Shown here piece by piece: positions 10,966 through 22,000 of a DNA stretch of 64,000 bases. The position numbers and the translations under genes are program-made. The notes below the pieces were generated by a model that was not told the DNA's origin, made no database searches, and saw only the letters and a program-made list of their open reading frames with translations. Source of the DNA: Paroedura picta (taxonomy: Eukaryota > Chordata > Lepidosauria > Squamata > Gekkonidae); assembly GCF_049243985.1 (NCBI RefSeq), contig NC_135373.1, positions 93,553,213-93,617,212 of the forward strand, given 5' to 3'. Position 1 is the stretch's first letter, and each line of letters starts with the position of its first letter.

Positions 10966-11262
10966 ATTTGTCGTTTATCTAGAGCTGCCTCTACTCAAGA
11001 GTATTAGGCTGGGCACCAGTTACAGTCTGTATCACCTGACTGACTTTCAGCCTCCCAATCAGAAAACACTTAATGGGCAGCCACCCTTTGCTCTTCTCTT
11101 GCTCTGCAGATCAATGAGCATGTGTATTTAGCCAAGTAGTAACTAGTTAGAAATACCCACAGCTCCAATAAGAAAAGCAATGGGCAAAGAGGAATAAAAA
11201 TACAGGCCAAATTCTTTAAAAAAAAATTATACATTGGGAAGAAAAAAAGATCTGCTGCATTT

Positions 11263-11428
11263 AGGGTTCCCAACTCTGGCTTGAAGAATTTCTTAGGTGA
11301 CTCCTGTGGATGGGCAGATTTGGGGATAGAATTCACCCATGGCATCTCTGAAGTTGTTTTCTCTCTCTAGTCTGGAGGTTAGTTGTAATTCCAGAGATCT
11401 CTAGGCCCCACCTGGAGGCTGGCATCCA
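11263..11428 (+). repeat. CCTGGAG/CCAACCT family repeat
   Basis: AGGGTTCCCAACTCTGG at the left and CCACCTGGAGGCTGGCATCC at the right. Just upstream of HAL coding exon 1. Confidence 0.6.
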
Positions 11429-11939
11429 TACTGGAGTATGTATGACTGTGCACAGATTTGAAAAGGATATAAGAACTTACTTGACTAAAAACACTAAATA
11501 ATGAAGGCAGTTTCAACTAAATTCTTTGGATGATACCAGTAGTATAAAGTAATCAATTGCCAAATAGAACTTCTAAAAATTTGCAGTTCTGATAGCAGGA
11601 CTAGGCCTGTAGCCCTTTAAGGATACTCTGGATTTTTCTCTTTTGTTTCTCTAAAAAAAGGAAATATCTACCCATTTAACCTACAGAATTATAAAGCCAA
11701 ATTCTACCCAAAGAAATGCAAGCCATGCTTTACCCATTGGCTTCTCAAAGTATGAGAAAGACAAAAGGCAGCAGTGGTGCTGCCATTATGCACCAATCAC
11801 ATCCTTATATGTCCTTTTCCAGAACTTTATTTCATCACCCGTTCTATAAGGACAAACTTCCCAATTCGAGGAAGCCAGCCATAAATGCCAAATGGACATT
11901 CTGACCTCTGCCTACATCTTCTAGAAAGGCAGTACAGAT

Positions 11940-12056
11940 TCATTTCTTAACTTTTGTTAAGTGAAGAGCATGGTGTTCACTTCAGGGAAAGATGATTTAT
12001 CAAGGCGGTCAAATTCTGCAGAAATACTATCTGAGAATCTAATGACACGTACCTGA
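11940..12056 (+). repeat. Direct-repeat unit 1 shared with 15,308-15,410
   Basis: TCATTTCTTAAC, TTAAGTGAAG, then CAGAAATACTATCT aligns over about 95 bp with the unit near the LTA4H 3' end. The function or family is unknown. Confidence 0.6.
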
Positions 12057-12059
12057 CAC

Positions 12060-13445
12060 CTAGCTGGATTGGCGCAGGGTGGGTTGGCTGTGCTTGTCCT
12101 GTTAAATATGTTAGCCACCTTTGTTGTGGTCAACCACGAACTGCTGGCCCACCACCTCGCCGGAACGGGGATACAGAGCACAGCTCTTAGCTGGTTACGC
12201 TCCTTTCTCCATAACCGAACCCAAAGGGTTGCAATGGGGGAGGAATTGTCGCACTCCTACTGACTCTCTTATGGGGTCCCCTAGGGTGTGGTTCTCCCCC
12301 CCCCACTCTTCAACATCTATATGCACCCTCTAGCTTAGCTGGTGCAGAGTTTTGGGCTGGGCTGTCATCAATATGCTGTCACCCAGCTCTATCTCCTCAT
12401 GGACAGCTGCCCGGAGTCCCCCCCCCCCGGAACCATTTGCCAGATGTTTGGAAGCCATGACTGAATGGCTTGAGCAGAGTCATCTGAAACTCAACCCCTC
12501 CAAGGCAGAGGTCCTGTGGCTGGGAGGTAAGGGGGCAGGCTGTGAAGCATGCTTACCCACCCTGGTAGGGACGCAATTTATAACCATGACAAAGGCCAGG
12601 AATTTGGGAGTGACCATTGATGCCTCACTATCCATGGAGGCACAGGTCAAGAGAGTAGCTTACCAGGCATTTTTCCATCTTTGCCAGGCTCAGCTCCTAG
12701 CCCACCTGCCCACGGTGATGCATGCAACAGTCACCTCCAGAATAGATTTCTGTAACTTGCTCTACATGGGCCTGCCCTTGTCCTTGATCTGGAAATTGCA
12801 GCTGGTACAAAATGTGGCTGCTAGGGTCCTCTCAGGAACACCATGGAGGGCCCATTTTCAGCCTGTGCTGAGGCAGCGGCATTGATTTCCAGTTGCTGCC
12901 TGGATCCGGTTGAAGGTTCTGTTTTTGACCTTTAAGGCCCTCCATGGTCTGGGACCCATATATTTGAGAGACTGCCTGCTGCTCTATGTGCCCCGCAGTG
13001 CTTTATATTCTGCAGGTTCAAACCTACTGGTCATTCCCAGCCCCAGGGAAGCACACCTGGCTTCGACCAAGGCCATGGCCTTCTTGGTCCTGTCCCCTAC
13101 CTGGTGGAATGAGCTTCTGGGAGAGCTGTGGGAGCTTCCGGCATTCTGCAGGGCCTGCAAAACGGAACTCTTTTGCCAGCTCTATGGTTGAGTGAGGAAG
13201 AGTGGCTTGGGGTCCCCCCCCCCTAGTGTTAGACGTTAGGCCATTACTATCTTGGCCCCTTTTTCAATCCCTCACTAGAGGTTGGTCGGGGGCTGGATGA
13301 TTGTGGAATTCTGGCATGTTTGTGCCAGTTTTTTTTTCTGGTTGGTCCTGTTTGTAATGTTTTTTTTTGGGGGGGGGGCTATCAGACACTTTGTAATCCG
13401 CCACAAGCCGGTTTCAAGAGTGACGGGAAATAAATAAAATAATAA
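12060..13445 (+). repeat. L2-type LINE, 5'-truncated reverse transcriptase
   Basis: Frames give ELLAHHLAGTGIQSTALSWL, HLKLNPSKAEVLWLGG, ARNLGVTIDASLSMEAQVKR and LPLSLIWKLQLVQNVAARVL. These are the L2 RT palm/thumb and C-terminal pattern, followed by the 3' UTR ending in AATAAATAAAAT. Several frame changes, so inactive. In the HAL/LTA4H spacer. Confidence 0.88.
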
Positions 13446-14224
13446 TTTAGTGCCTGGGTGAATAGGCTGTTACATTGTACAGGCTCATGTACATTGTGGA
13501 GGCTGGTGTTATGGAGTAAAGTTCTGTTCTTATGACTTTGTGCTCTACTTTAATAGTAGCCATGCTATAATGGACTCCTCATACTCCAGCTCAAACAAGT
13601 ATGTGCTTTAGCTCTATGTGATAGAAGCAAACCTGTAACCTGTGTTCTAAATTTCAGGTGATCAAATTTTTCAACCACCTTACTTTTATCCATTGTATCA
13701 GTGGGCTTATGCATTTCATCCCTCTGACAACCTAAGGGCATACATCCTCTATACAGGCTAGTTGTAATGAGAAATATCCCACAGTTCAAAGATGAGCAGT
13801 TCAGCTACTAATTTTAGTGATTGACTTTTTCCAGACAAAAGTCTAAGAACAGAAAAATCTCCCTTATGCATGTAGTTGAGATAAAATAATTACTTTGAAC
13901 CCTTGAGCTATGTTGACCTATTTGTTCCATACATCCATCTGATCACATGCAGAGGCACTCCCCCCTCATGAACAGAAAAACATACACTGAAAAACAGTAA
14001 AGAACAATAAAGATGTTTATCCAGAGGATTTACATTTCCAAGCAACGCCAAAGCAGTTGTCAAGAGGGAGAACATGTACTAATGACTGCCATTTTCACCA
14101 GACCCAGAAAACTAGAATGATGTCTAAATACTAGCAAGGATTGAGTTATTATGACAACTTGTTATATGTGGACCTGATCTCAAAAATTTCAAACAAATTC
14201 ATTTCCTGGTGTTCAGGGTAGTCT

Positions 14225-14292
14225 ATGATAACCTTGAATAAAACTTTGTTGGTCTTAAGGTGCCACTGGACTCTAAATTTGATCCAAATATA
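14225..14292 (+). repeat. Penelope-like element 3' tail fragment
   Basis: CCTTGAATAAAACTTTGTTG then GTGCCACTGGACTCTAAATT matches the terminal segment of the Penelope-like element ending near 47,230. Confidence 0.6.
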
Positions 14293-14601
14293 TTATTTGC
14301 ATGACCCGTGAACCTAGAGGTCAATGGAGAGTGTATGTCATGAAGTAACTATCAAAACATAACCTTTAGACCATAGCAATCTAAACAAGTGTCATTTGGG
14401 TAACAAGACCGACAGCGCTAAGCCTGGATTTATCTGGCATTGGAACGTCTGTAAGCATATCTGAATACAGGCAATGCGTTAAGTAGATTTTTCTAGCAAT
14501 TTGCATACAAGAGAAATACATGTACTCATTCAGTTTTCAGATGCTGACTTTTAAATCAAGTCAGTAAACTGTTTAGAATTTTTAACTAGTTTATAGTCCC
14601 A

Positions 14602-15245
14602 CTAGAAATTAAGCCCGCTGTATCTGAAATACAGCGGGCGTTAGTGGGCAGTGGGTGGATGCAGGAGGCCCCACTCACCCAGCAGGCCCCCTCCCCCCTC
14701 CCGGGCCCCCCACTCACTTTCCCCTCATTTCCCCCCCCCTCCCGGCTTCAGCGCGGGGCATGGAGCCCCGCACTGAAGGCTGCTCTGGCCCCACACCCCT
14801 CCCGGCTTCAGTGCGGGGCTTGGAGCCCCTCATGGAAACCTGCCCCGCCCCCCTCTGGGGCCAACCACGGGGCTTCGAGGCAGGCCAAGGGACAGGCCCG
14901 CGCCAGCAGCACTGTGACAGGGCTGTCCCTTAGGCCGGGCCGAAGCCACCCCGCCCCTGGCCTCCTCCCGGGCCACACTGGGGATGGTAAAGAGACAGCC
15001 CCACTGTGTCTGTGACAAGGCGGGGCTGTCCCAGTGGAAGCTGCCTCCTGGTCGAGGCCCGCTGGGCCGGCTGGCTGTCTACCTGCCATATCAGCTGCCG
15101 ATTGGCCCCTTGGCACCAGACTGACAAGCGGAGGGCTTGTCAGTCTGGGGCAAGGGGCCAATCGGCACCCTTCCACATCCTGGACTGGGCCCACCCCAAG
15201 GGCCCTTACTGCATATTTATATTGCTCCCACGGAGCGGTTAAAGA
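14602..15245 (-). mobile_element. Candidate nonautonomous Helitron
   Basis: Read on the minus strand it begins TCTTTAACCGC after an A and ends with an 11-bp-stem hairpin (GCCCGCTGTAT...ATACAGCGGGC), then TTAATTT and CTAG before a T. A-to-T insertion, 5' TC, 3' hairpin and CTRR are Helitron hallmarks. The interior is very GC-rich with an internal duplicated CCCTCCCGGCTTCAG motif. No Rep/helicase. In the HAL/LTA4H spacer. Confidence 0.55.
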
Positions 15246-15307
15246 TATTCAAGGCTCTGAAGGAAGTCTTATGCATGTACAACAGGAGGTTCAGGGCACG
15301 TAGCTCA

Positions 15308-15410
15308 ATCATTCATTTCTTAACTCCTATTAAGTGAAGGGGATGCTGCTCATTTCAGGAAAGACGATTGAGCAAGGCATTCACGTTTTTCAGAAATACT
15401 ATCTTGAGCA
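15308..15410 (+). repeat. Direct-repeat unit 2 shared with 11,940-12,056
   Basis: TCATTTCTTAACTCC, TTAAGTGAAGG and CAGAAATACTATCTTGAG match unit 1 at roughly 75-80%. CAGAAATACTAT recurs at 15,431. Could be part of the LTA4H 3' UTR or an old repeat. Confidence 0.55.
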
Positions 15411-15686
15411 GTTTCCCAAATTCATTCTTCAGAAATACTATTTGGGACAGTATATGAAATCTGTTCATAGCAACTTCGTTAGAAATACAGAGTATCAGCT
15501 GGACATGCTGTTAATTTGCAAGTTAGTTAAGCACAGTGTTCAGTTGTACATGTTGAATTGTCTTTATGGAAACAAGGTGATGTATCAAAAAGATTTATTT
15601 CTTCAGAGAAGCGGTACAGGTGGCAAAACGGTACTGTATGGGTTGCACTGACAAACACCATATCATTTTTTTAAGTTCCCATTTTT

Positions 15687-15692
15687 TTTAAT
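15687..15692 (-). promoter_or_regulatory. Candidate LTA4H poly(A) signal (ATTAAA)
   Basis: ATTAAA on the minus strand, 172 bp past the stop codon. A canonical AATAAA lies further on at 15,594-15,599. Either could end the transcript; there is no transcript evidence here. Confidence 0.35.
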
Positions 15693-15863
15693 TTAGAGGC
15701 AGCACAATGTGAAGTCATACAGCAACAGTATAAAGGCTTTATAGTTGTTTCAGCTTCAGCACAGAAATTTGGGTTAGTAATCAAACATGCAAGTTATCAT
15801 GATTGAGGGAGGGGGACAGAAGAAATTCTGTGAAGACAGAAAAGATTCCTTAGGTGTTAGGCC

Positions 15864-16011
15864 TCAGATTTCTGCAGAAGTTAAGACTTTTTGTCCAGCA
15901 ATTTCCAAGTCTCTGGCAACCAACATCGCAGTCACTGGGTGCATTTCGGCTTGATGTTGCTGGAAAGCACTGACAGCTTGATCACGTGACCGGTCAAATT
16001 TATAGAGGTCC
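15864..16011 (-). CDS. LTA4H: LTA4H exon 19 coding part, extended C-terminus (residues 569-617)
   Basis: Encodes [20 protein letters not shown] then [18 protein letters not shown] and a tail [11 protein letters not shown] before TGA at 15,864-15,866. Human ends two residues after the conserved KDL, so the tail is about ten residues longer. Confidence 0.95.
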
Positions 16012-19000
16012 CTGCAACAAAAATGATTAAAGTCTGGGTTAAATGTTTCCAGTTTAGTGCTAAAGGTTATATTGCCAAATAGTATTTTTAAGACAGCGTG
16101 CATCCTGTGTGAAGAACACATAACCGACTCAATCACGACTGTGAAAGACAGCATAATATATTGTGTCCAATTGTTTCAAGAGTTTGGATGGGGGTTGGGC
16201 ACAAGGAGAAGACACATATAATAGGAATTCAATGAAGAGAATATACTGTGAGGTTAGTGAACAGGAGGAAACAAAAATATAACTTAAAGCACTAGTGGCC
16301 TTAATACTAACAACATTGTCACCTGCTGACCACACAGCTTGAACCGAAAGGGGCAGGAAATGGTTATGGTTATGAAGCATTGGGTAAACACCCTCCCCCC
16401 CCCTTAGAATTTCACATATTACTTCAGATAGAATTTGGTATGTTGAAAAAAGGGGCTGTAATATCCCCAGGAAAGAGAACTTCCATAGCTGCTTTGCAGC
16501 TGTGTACAGGGTTGGGCTAGAAAGACGACAACTGGGGAAAAGACTGATCAAGCATATGCCACGTTTGCAGATCATGTAGTTATAAAACAGGTCCCTATGA
16601 TAGTTGCATTGTTATCGTTCTGTTACATCCAAGATGGGAAACTTGTATCCATTTGTGACATACAGTTCAAAGCACCCACTTATTCCACTAGAATAAATCA
16701 AGGCTAAGCTGCTGAGTTTTCCCTATACATGGAAGCTTTGGCCCTGATGAAGTTTTTGGAATGCCAAGGAGGAAGGTAATTTGATTTTTTTGCAATACAC
16801 AATTGAGAGTAAAGAGGCACTGTACCCATATTTATTGTGCCCATATTTAGAATTAAGCAGAGGGCATCCAGTAGTGAGCCATATTTTCCCAAATTTTATA
16901 AAAGAGTTTGGATATTTCAAGTGGGTAGCTGTGTTGGTCTGAAGTAGCACAACAAAAATAGAGTCTAATAGCATCTTTAAGACCAACGAAGATATATTCA
17001 AGGCATGCACGCACTTGAAAGCTCACACCTTGAATAAATCTTTGTTGATCTTAAAGGTGCTATTGGACTCTATTTTTGTTGTTTGGATATTATATGCCTT
17101 CCTTACTTAAACAAGGGGCGAGTAAACTTCATTCTGCCTTGTTCTGTAGCCATCTTCAGGGCTAGAGGAATGGCGTCTTCCAATTTGGCTTGGATGCAGA
17201 GGCGCAACCACCTGAAAAACAAGGTTGAGAGAGTGCTATAACTTCCAATACTTGTTTCACTTACACAGACATTTCAGAATTACACATTGGATTCAAAGAC
17301 TTCCTTCTGCCAAGTATCAAGAAAGACCCCTCACTTGGCAGAATGAATTCTTGGATCCAATCCCTACATTTTTATATTTTACTTACCTGAATTTAATTTC
17401 AGAGTTGTTCACTGCATTAAAGTTGTAAACTTCCTGCATTCTTCTCACATGGCTCAGTGGAAGAGGATTCTAAAAAACAAAAGTGGATCCAGGGGTGGAG
17501 AAAACAGGGTCAAGAGAGTGAACAGCTCTAAGTGACTGTTCTAGATTTAGATATTTCACACGTAAAAGTTAGAAGTTACTACAGCACCCACCCTACTGGG
17601 GTTACTTGCTGCTGAAGTGAGAAAGATGGAAGCTGGAAATACTAAAACAACACTGGCTCTTGACAAAATGCTGTGTCATGGACATGGCCAGAAACAGATG
17701 TTTGACTAAAAAAATCTTGGAGGATGCTTCTGTAGCTCAAAAGAAGGGCTGGTTTAGTCTCTCAGTTAAACTTGCCAAACAGGGAAATCCAGAAACTCAG
17801 AATAAAAGTGTAAACAAAATTGGTTCTTGAGCAGCTGAAACTGAGAGCTGTGATTTCTATGACTCAGCATGGGTTTCGCAAGAACAAGTCATGTCTACCT
17901 TGCTGGATCAGGGGAATGCCGTGGACATCTGGATTTAAAGTAAAGTAAAGTTCCACATTATACTCTTGTTGACAAGTTGGTAAAATGTGGCATGGATTCT
18001 AATTCTGTCAGGTGGATCGATAACTGGTTGACAGAATGTACCCAGAGGGTACTTGTCAATGGTTCAGCATCCTCTTGTGAGTGATAAGTGGAGTACCCCA
18101 GGGATCTGTCCTGGGGCCTGTGTTGTTCAACATATTTATAAATGATTTGGATGAGGGATTAGAGGGGATACATTAAATTTGCAGACGATACTAAATTGGG
18201 AGAGGTAGCAAACACAACAGAAGACAGAATCAGAATAGAGGATGATCTTGATAGGCTTGTGAAGTGGGCTAAACTGAATAAAATGAAGTTCAATAGGGAC
18301 AAATGTAAAGTTCCGCATTTAGGTAGGGAAAACTAAAAACATCAATATAGGATGGGGGAGACTTGTCTTGGCAGTAACATGTGCAAAAAGGATATAGGAG
18401 TCTTAGTAGACAATACATTGAACATGAGTCAGCAGTGTGACTCAGTGGCTAAAAAGGCAAATGGGATTTTGGGCTGTATCAAACTAAGTATTGTGTCCAG
18501 ATCATGGGAGGTGATTGTACTGCTTTACTCTGCTCTGATTCAGCCTCACTGGGAGTACTGTGTTCAGTTTTGGGCACCCCAGTGGAAGAGGGATGCAGAC
18601 AAACTAGAGCATGTCCAGAGGAGGGCAACAAAGATGGTGACGGGTTTGGAGACCAAGACATATGAAGAAATGCTGGGGGAGCTTGGTCTGTTTAGCCTAG
18701 AGAGGAGATGACTGAGAGGGGATGATAACCATCTTCAAGTATTTAAAAGGCTGCCATATGGAAGATGGAGCAGAATTATTCTCTCTTGCCCCAGAGGGAT
18801 GGACTAGAACCAATGGGATGAAATTAATGCAAAAGAAATTCTGCCTAAACATCAGGAAGAAGTTCCTGACAGTTAGAGCAGTTTCTCAGTGGAACAGGCT
18901 TTCTTGGGAGGTGGTGGGTTCTCCAACTTTGAAAATTTTTAAACAGCGGCCAGCAACCCATCTGACGGAGAGGCTGATTCGGCTCAAGGGGATGGCAGGT

Positions 19001-22000
19001 TACAGTGGATGAGCATTAGGGTTGTGAGTGTCCTGCATAGTGCAGGAATTGGACTAGATGACCCATGAGGTCCCTTTCCAACTCTATGATTCTATGAAAT
19101 GGAGGCATGATCATTGGTAATATTTTACTTGTGTACTATGCCCAAAACAAAACACATCACTGGTGTGTGCCCACTATGCCCAAAACACATCCAGATTAAT
19201 GATTCGACCTAGGAAAGTTAACTAGGTATTCAGGGCTTCTCAAGTGCATGGCTGCATCTGAATCAGGCCTCAACAGAGTCACCCAGAATAGCTAGAACTA
19301 GATTTTGTTAAACTGCATCAGTTATCAATACCAGCACAGAGGCCAGCAAGACATGGCATCTTACAATTATTCTCTGAGGCAACAAGATGTCACATACTTT
19401 TCATCACAAGGGAGCAAAATTAAGAACGCTCCCAGGACTGAGAAATGCATGGCCATCATCTAATCTTCATTCTAAAAACAGCTGTTCAAAACAGCTGTCC
19501 TGTTATTAGTTAGAGTGATTCATATATACACACAATAAAATGAAAGGGATGACAGGTATTTTACATTTTAGATGCTGGGCCAGAAACCCTAATGTGTGGC
19601 AAGAAGTTTAATGAGTAACCTAAAAATTACAGATACATGTTTTCTTTGCTACTTTATTCAGACACCTCCCCCCTGTTGTCCTTACCTCCAGCAACAGTAG
19701 TGCAAGGAATTCAATAAGCTGATGGGAGGACATTTGGTGTATATCAGCTGAGCTGAATGAGCTGAGGTCATTGGCCTAGAACACACAACAGACAATAATT
19801 TCAAACATTAGTCTAAGAAATTCCAGACAGGGTGCATAATAATAGCAGTTCTATACAAATGCAATGCATTAGAAAACTGCACTTAAAATGAAGAAGAAGA
19901 GTTGGCTTTTATACCCCATTTTTCACTTCCCAAAGGTGTCTCAAAGTGGTTTACAATCACCTTCCCTTCTTCTCCCCACAACAGAAATCTTGTGAGGTAG
20001 GTGGGAATGAGAAAGCTCTGACAGAACTCTGTATGAGGACAGCTCTGACAGGAGTGTGACTTGCCCAAGGTCACCCAGCTGGCAACATGTAGCGAAGTAG
20101 GAAACCCAGTTCTCCACATTAGAAGCTGCCACTCTTCACCACTACACCAAGTTACAAAAACAGTAGGCATGATCTATGGTGCCACATGATCAAGTGTTTC
20201 CAGTTTTTTTCTACAGCAGGATGTGCTTGTCCATGGGCTTTCAGAGTGTGCATACAGGGAGCAGACCCTTTGCTCTGGAAAGACTTTGAACTGATTCAAG
20301 TTTCTGTACAATTCTTTAAGTTAGCACCCAAAACAGAAATTTAGGCAGTGCTGATGTACTGGAGTAGGAATTGTAAACCAGTGTGTTTTCCTATCCTTTA
20401 TCCCAGGGGTAGTCAACCTGTGGTCCTCCAGATGTCCATGGACTACAATTCTCATGACCCCATGCCAACAAATGCTGGCATGGGCTCATGGACATTGTAG
20501 TCCATGGGCATCTGGAGGACCACAGGTTGACTACCCCTGCTTTATCCTACTCATTCCTGAGTGAGAACATGGGAGCTCCTGCTTAGGCAGACCTGTGTAC
20601 ACACAGCTATGTAGAGGCACATTATCATGAGCAAAGAATGCATCATTTTCATCACCGAATAAAAATAAGTACTGGTGATTTGTTCCTTCTACAAATATCA
20701 AGTAGTATAAGAAAAGTCAAGGTGAAATATTTGGAAAATAAATAATGCACTGTGACTATGCTTTCTATTTAAAATGGAAGCTTATATGGATTTCTGGGAA
20801 AATGGCAACCTGAATGGGATCATTCTCACTGAAGGTGTATAAACACCAGATTAAATGTATTTCTTAGTCCCTACATCTCCCCTACTGGGGAATTCCAACT
20901 GATAGGTGAATCCATGTGGAGTCCGACTTATTCAGTCTCCACTAATTCTGATAACAAGAAGTCAGCCAAGAATAAGAAGGAAATTTGCTGGCAAGGTTGA
21001 GCCTCCCATTATTTTTCTCTCTTTTCATAAACTTATAAGCTGCAGGTTCATCTTTACAGACTCATTATAGAATTACAAATTACCATGGAAGGGCTGTGGG
21101 CTCCTAGCATCACCTGAGATTTAAGAGGCCTTCTGAAAGCTTGAGTAGTGTGGTCTGTGGTATGTAGAGGAGTGATCGATGAACCACAGGTGATTTAGGT
21201 TTCTGCAGATAAACTCTTGAACTGAGCATAATGAAAGTTTTTTTTTTTTTTAAGAAAGACTAGCTGTTAAGAAAGTCCCATTTTGAAGGCAGTGAGAAGG
21301 CCTTTGAAGCAGATCAAGCTATTTGTATTCTTGCCTTTTGGATGGTTATGCCTTATTGGACACACTTTGGATTATGAGATATTCAGTGCTATATTTTCTA
21401 AGTGGATTGAAAATCACCCTTTCCCCCCTCTCTGGGCTAGTGAGAGTGTTTCTTTTGGAGGAACTGAGGCCTGAGTTTTAGCATGGCAGTACAACTTAGT
21501 AAATTCGACAAATGGACCTAACAGGAAGATAAAAACATGGGATATTATTTACCAGAGCTATTCTTTGGATAATTGCTTGCACACAAAGCTACAAGAAGAA
21601 TATACACAATCTCTCCTTTTTGGAGAACAAAGAACTATAGAACAATAAACATTCTGGAAAATAAGAACGCAGCTGCTGGGCACAACCCCCCTTCCTGCTG
21701 AATATTAACTTACTTTAATCCATCTTTGGCTCAAGGCTACACAAGCATTTGATAGAGTCATATCGTACCTGATAACAGAAAAACAGAGTTTTTCTTATGA
21801 TGGTGGAAGTTTACACACAGAGCATACATCCTGTTTCACACCCACACCTACATTCTATTTCGACCAGCTTCTTACCAAAACATAGTTTTGTTGCTGATTT
21901 CTTGCCGTGAATGTGTTGTGATGTATGACAGAAAACTGATATCGAATTGCCCTTGGACACTGATACTGTAATAGATTCTGATGAAGAGTTCATTTGAAAA

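Larger units (their letters stand above)
10966..15863. other. HAL/LTA4H intergenic spacer
   Basis: Contains a TIR repeat, an L2 LINE, a Penelope-like tail, the Helitron candidate and a diverged direct repeat. 11,429-11,939, 13,446-14,224 and 14,293-14,601 show nothing recognisable. The HAL promoter and any non-coding HAL exon should lie here; neither was identified. Confidence 0.5.

Noticed and set aside
12352-12885. 177-codon frame that could pass for a gene
   Set aside because: It is the C-terminal part of an L2 LINE; neighbouring frames carry the rest and the element ends in an L2 3' UTR.
14644-15303. Several overlapping Pro/Gly-rich frames on both strands
   Set aside because: They arise from the GC-rich Helitron candidate; no domain and no consistent frame.
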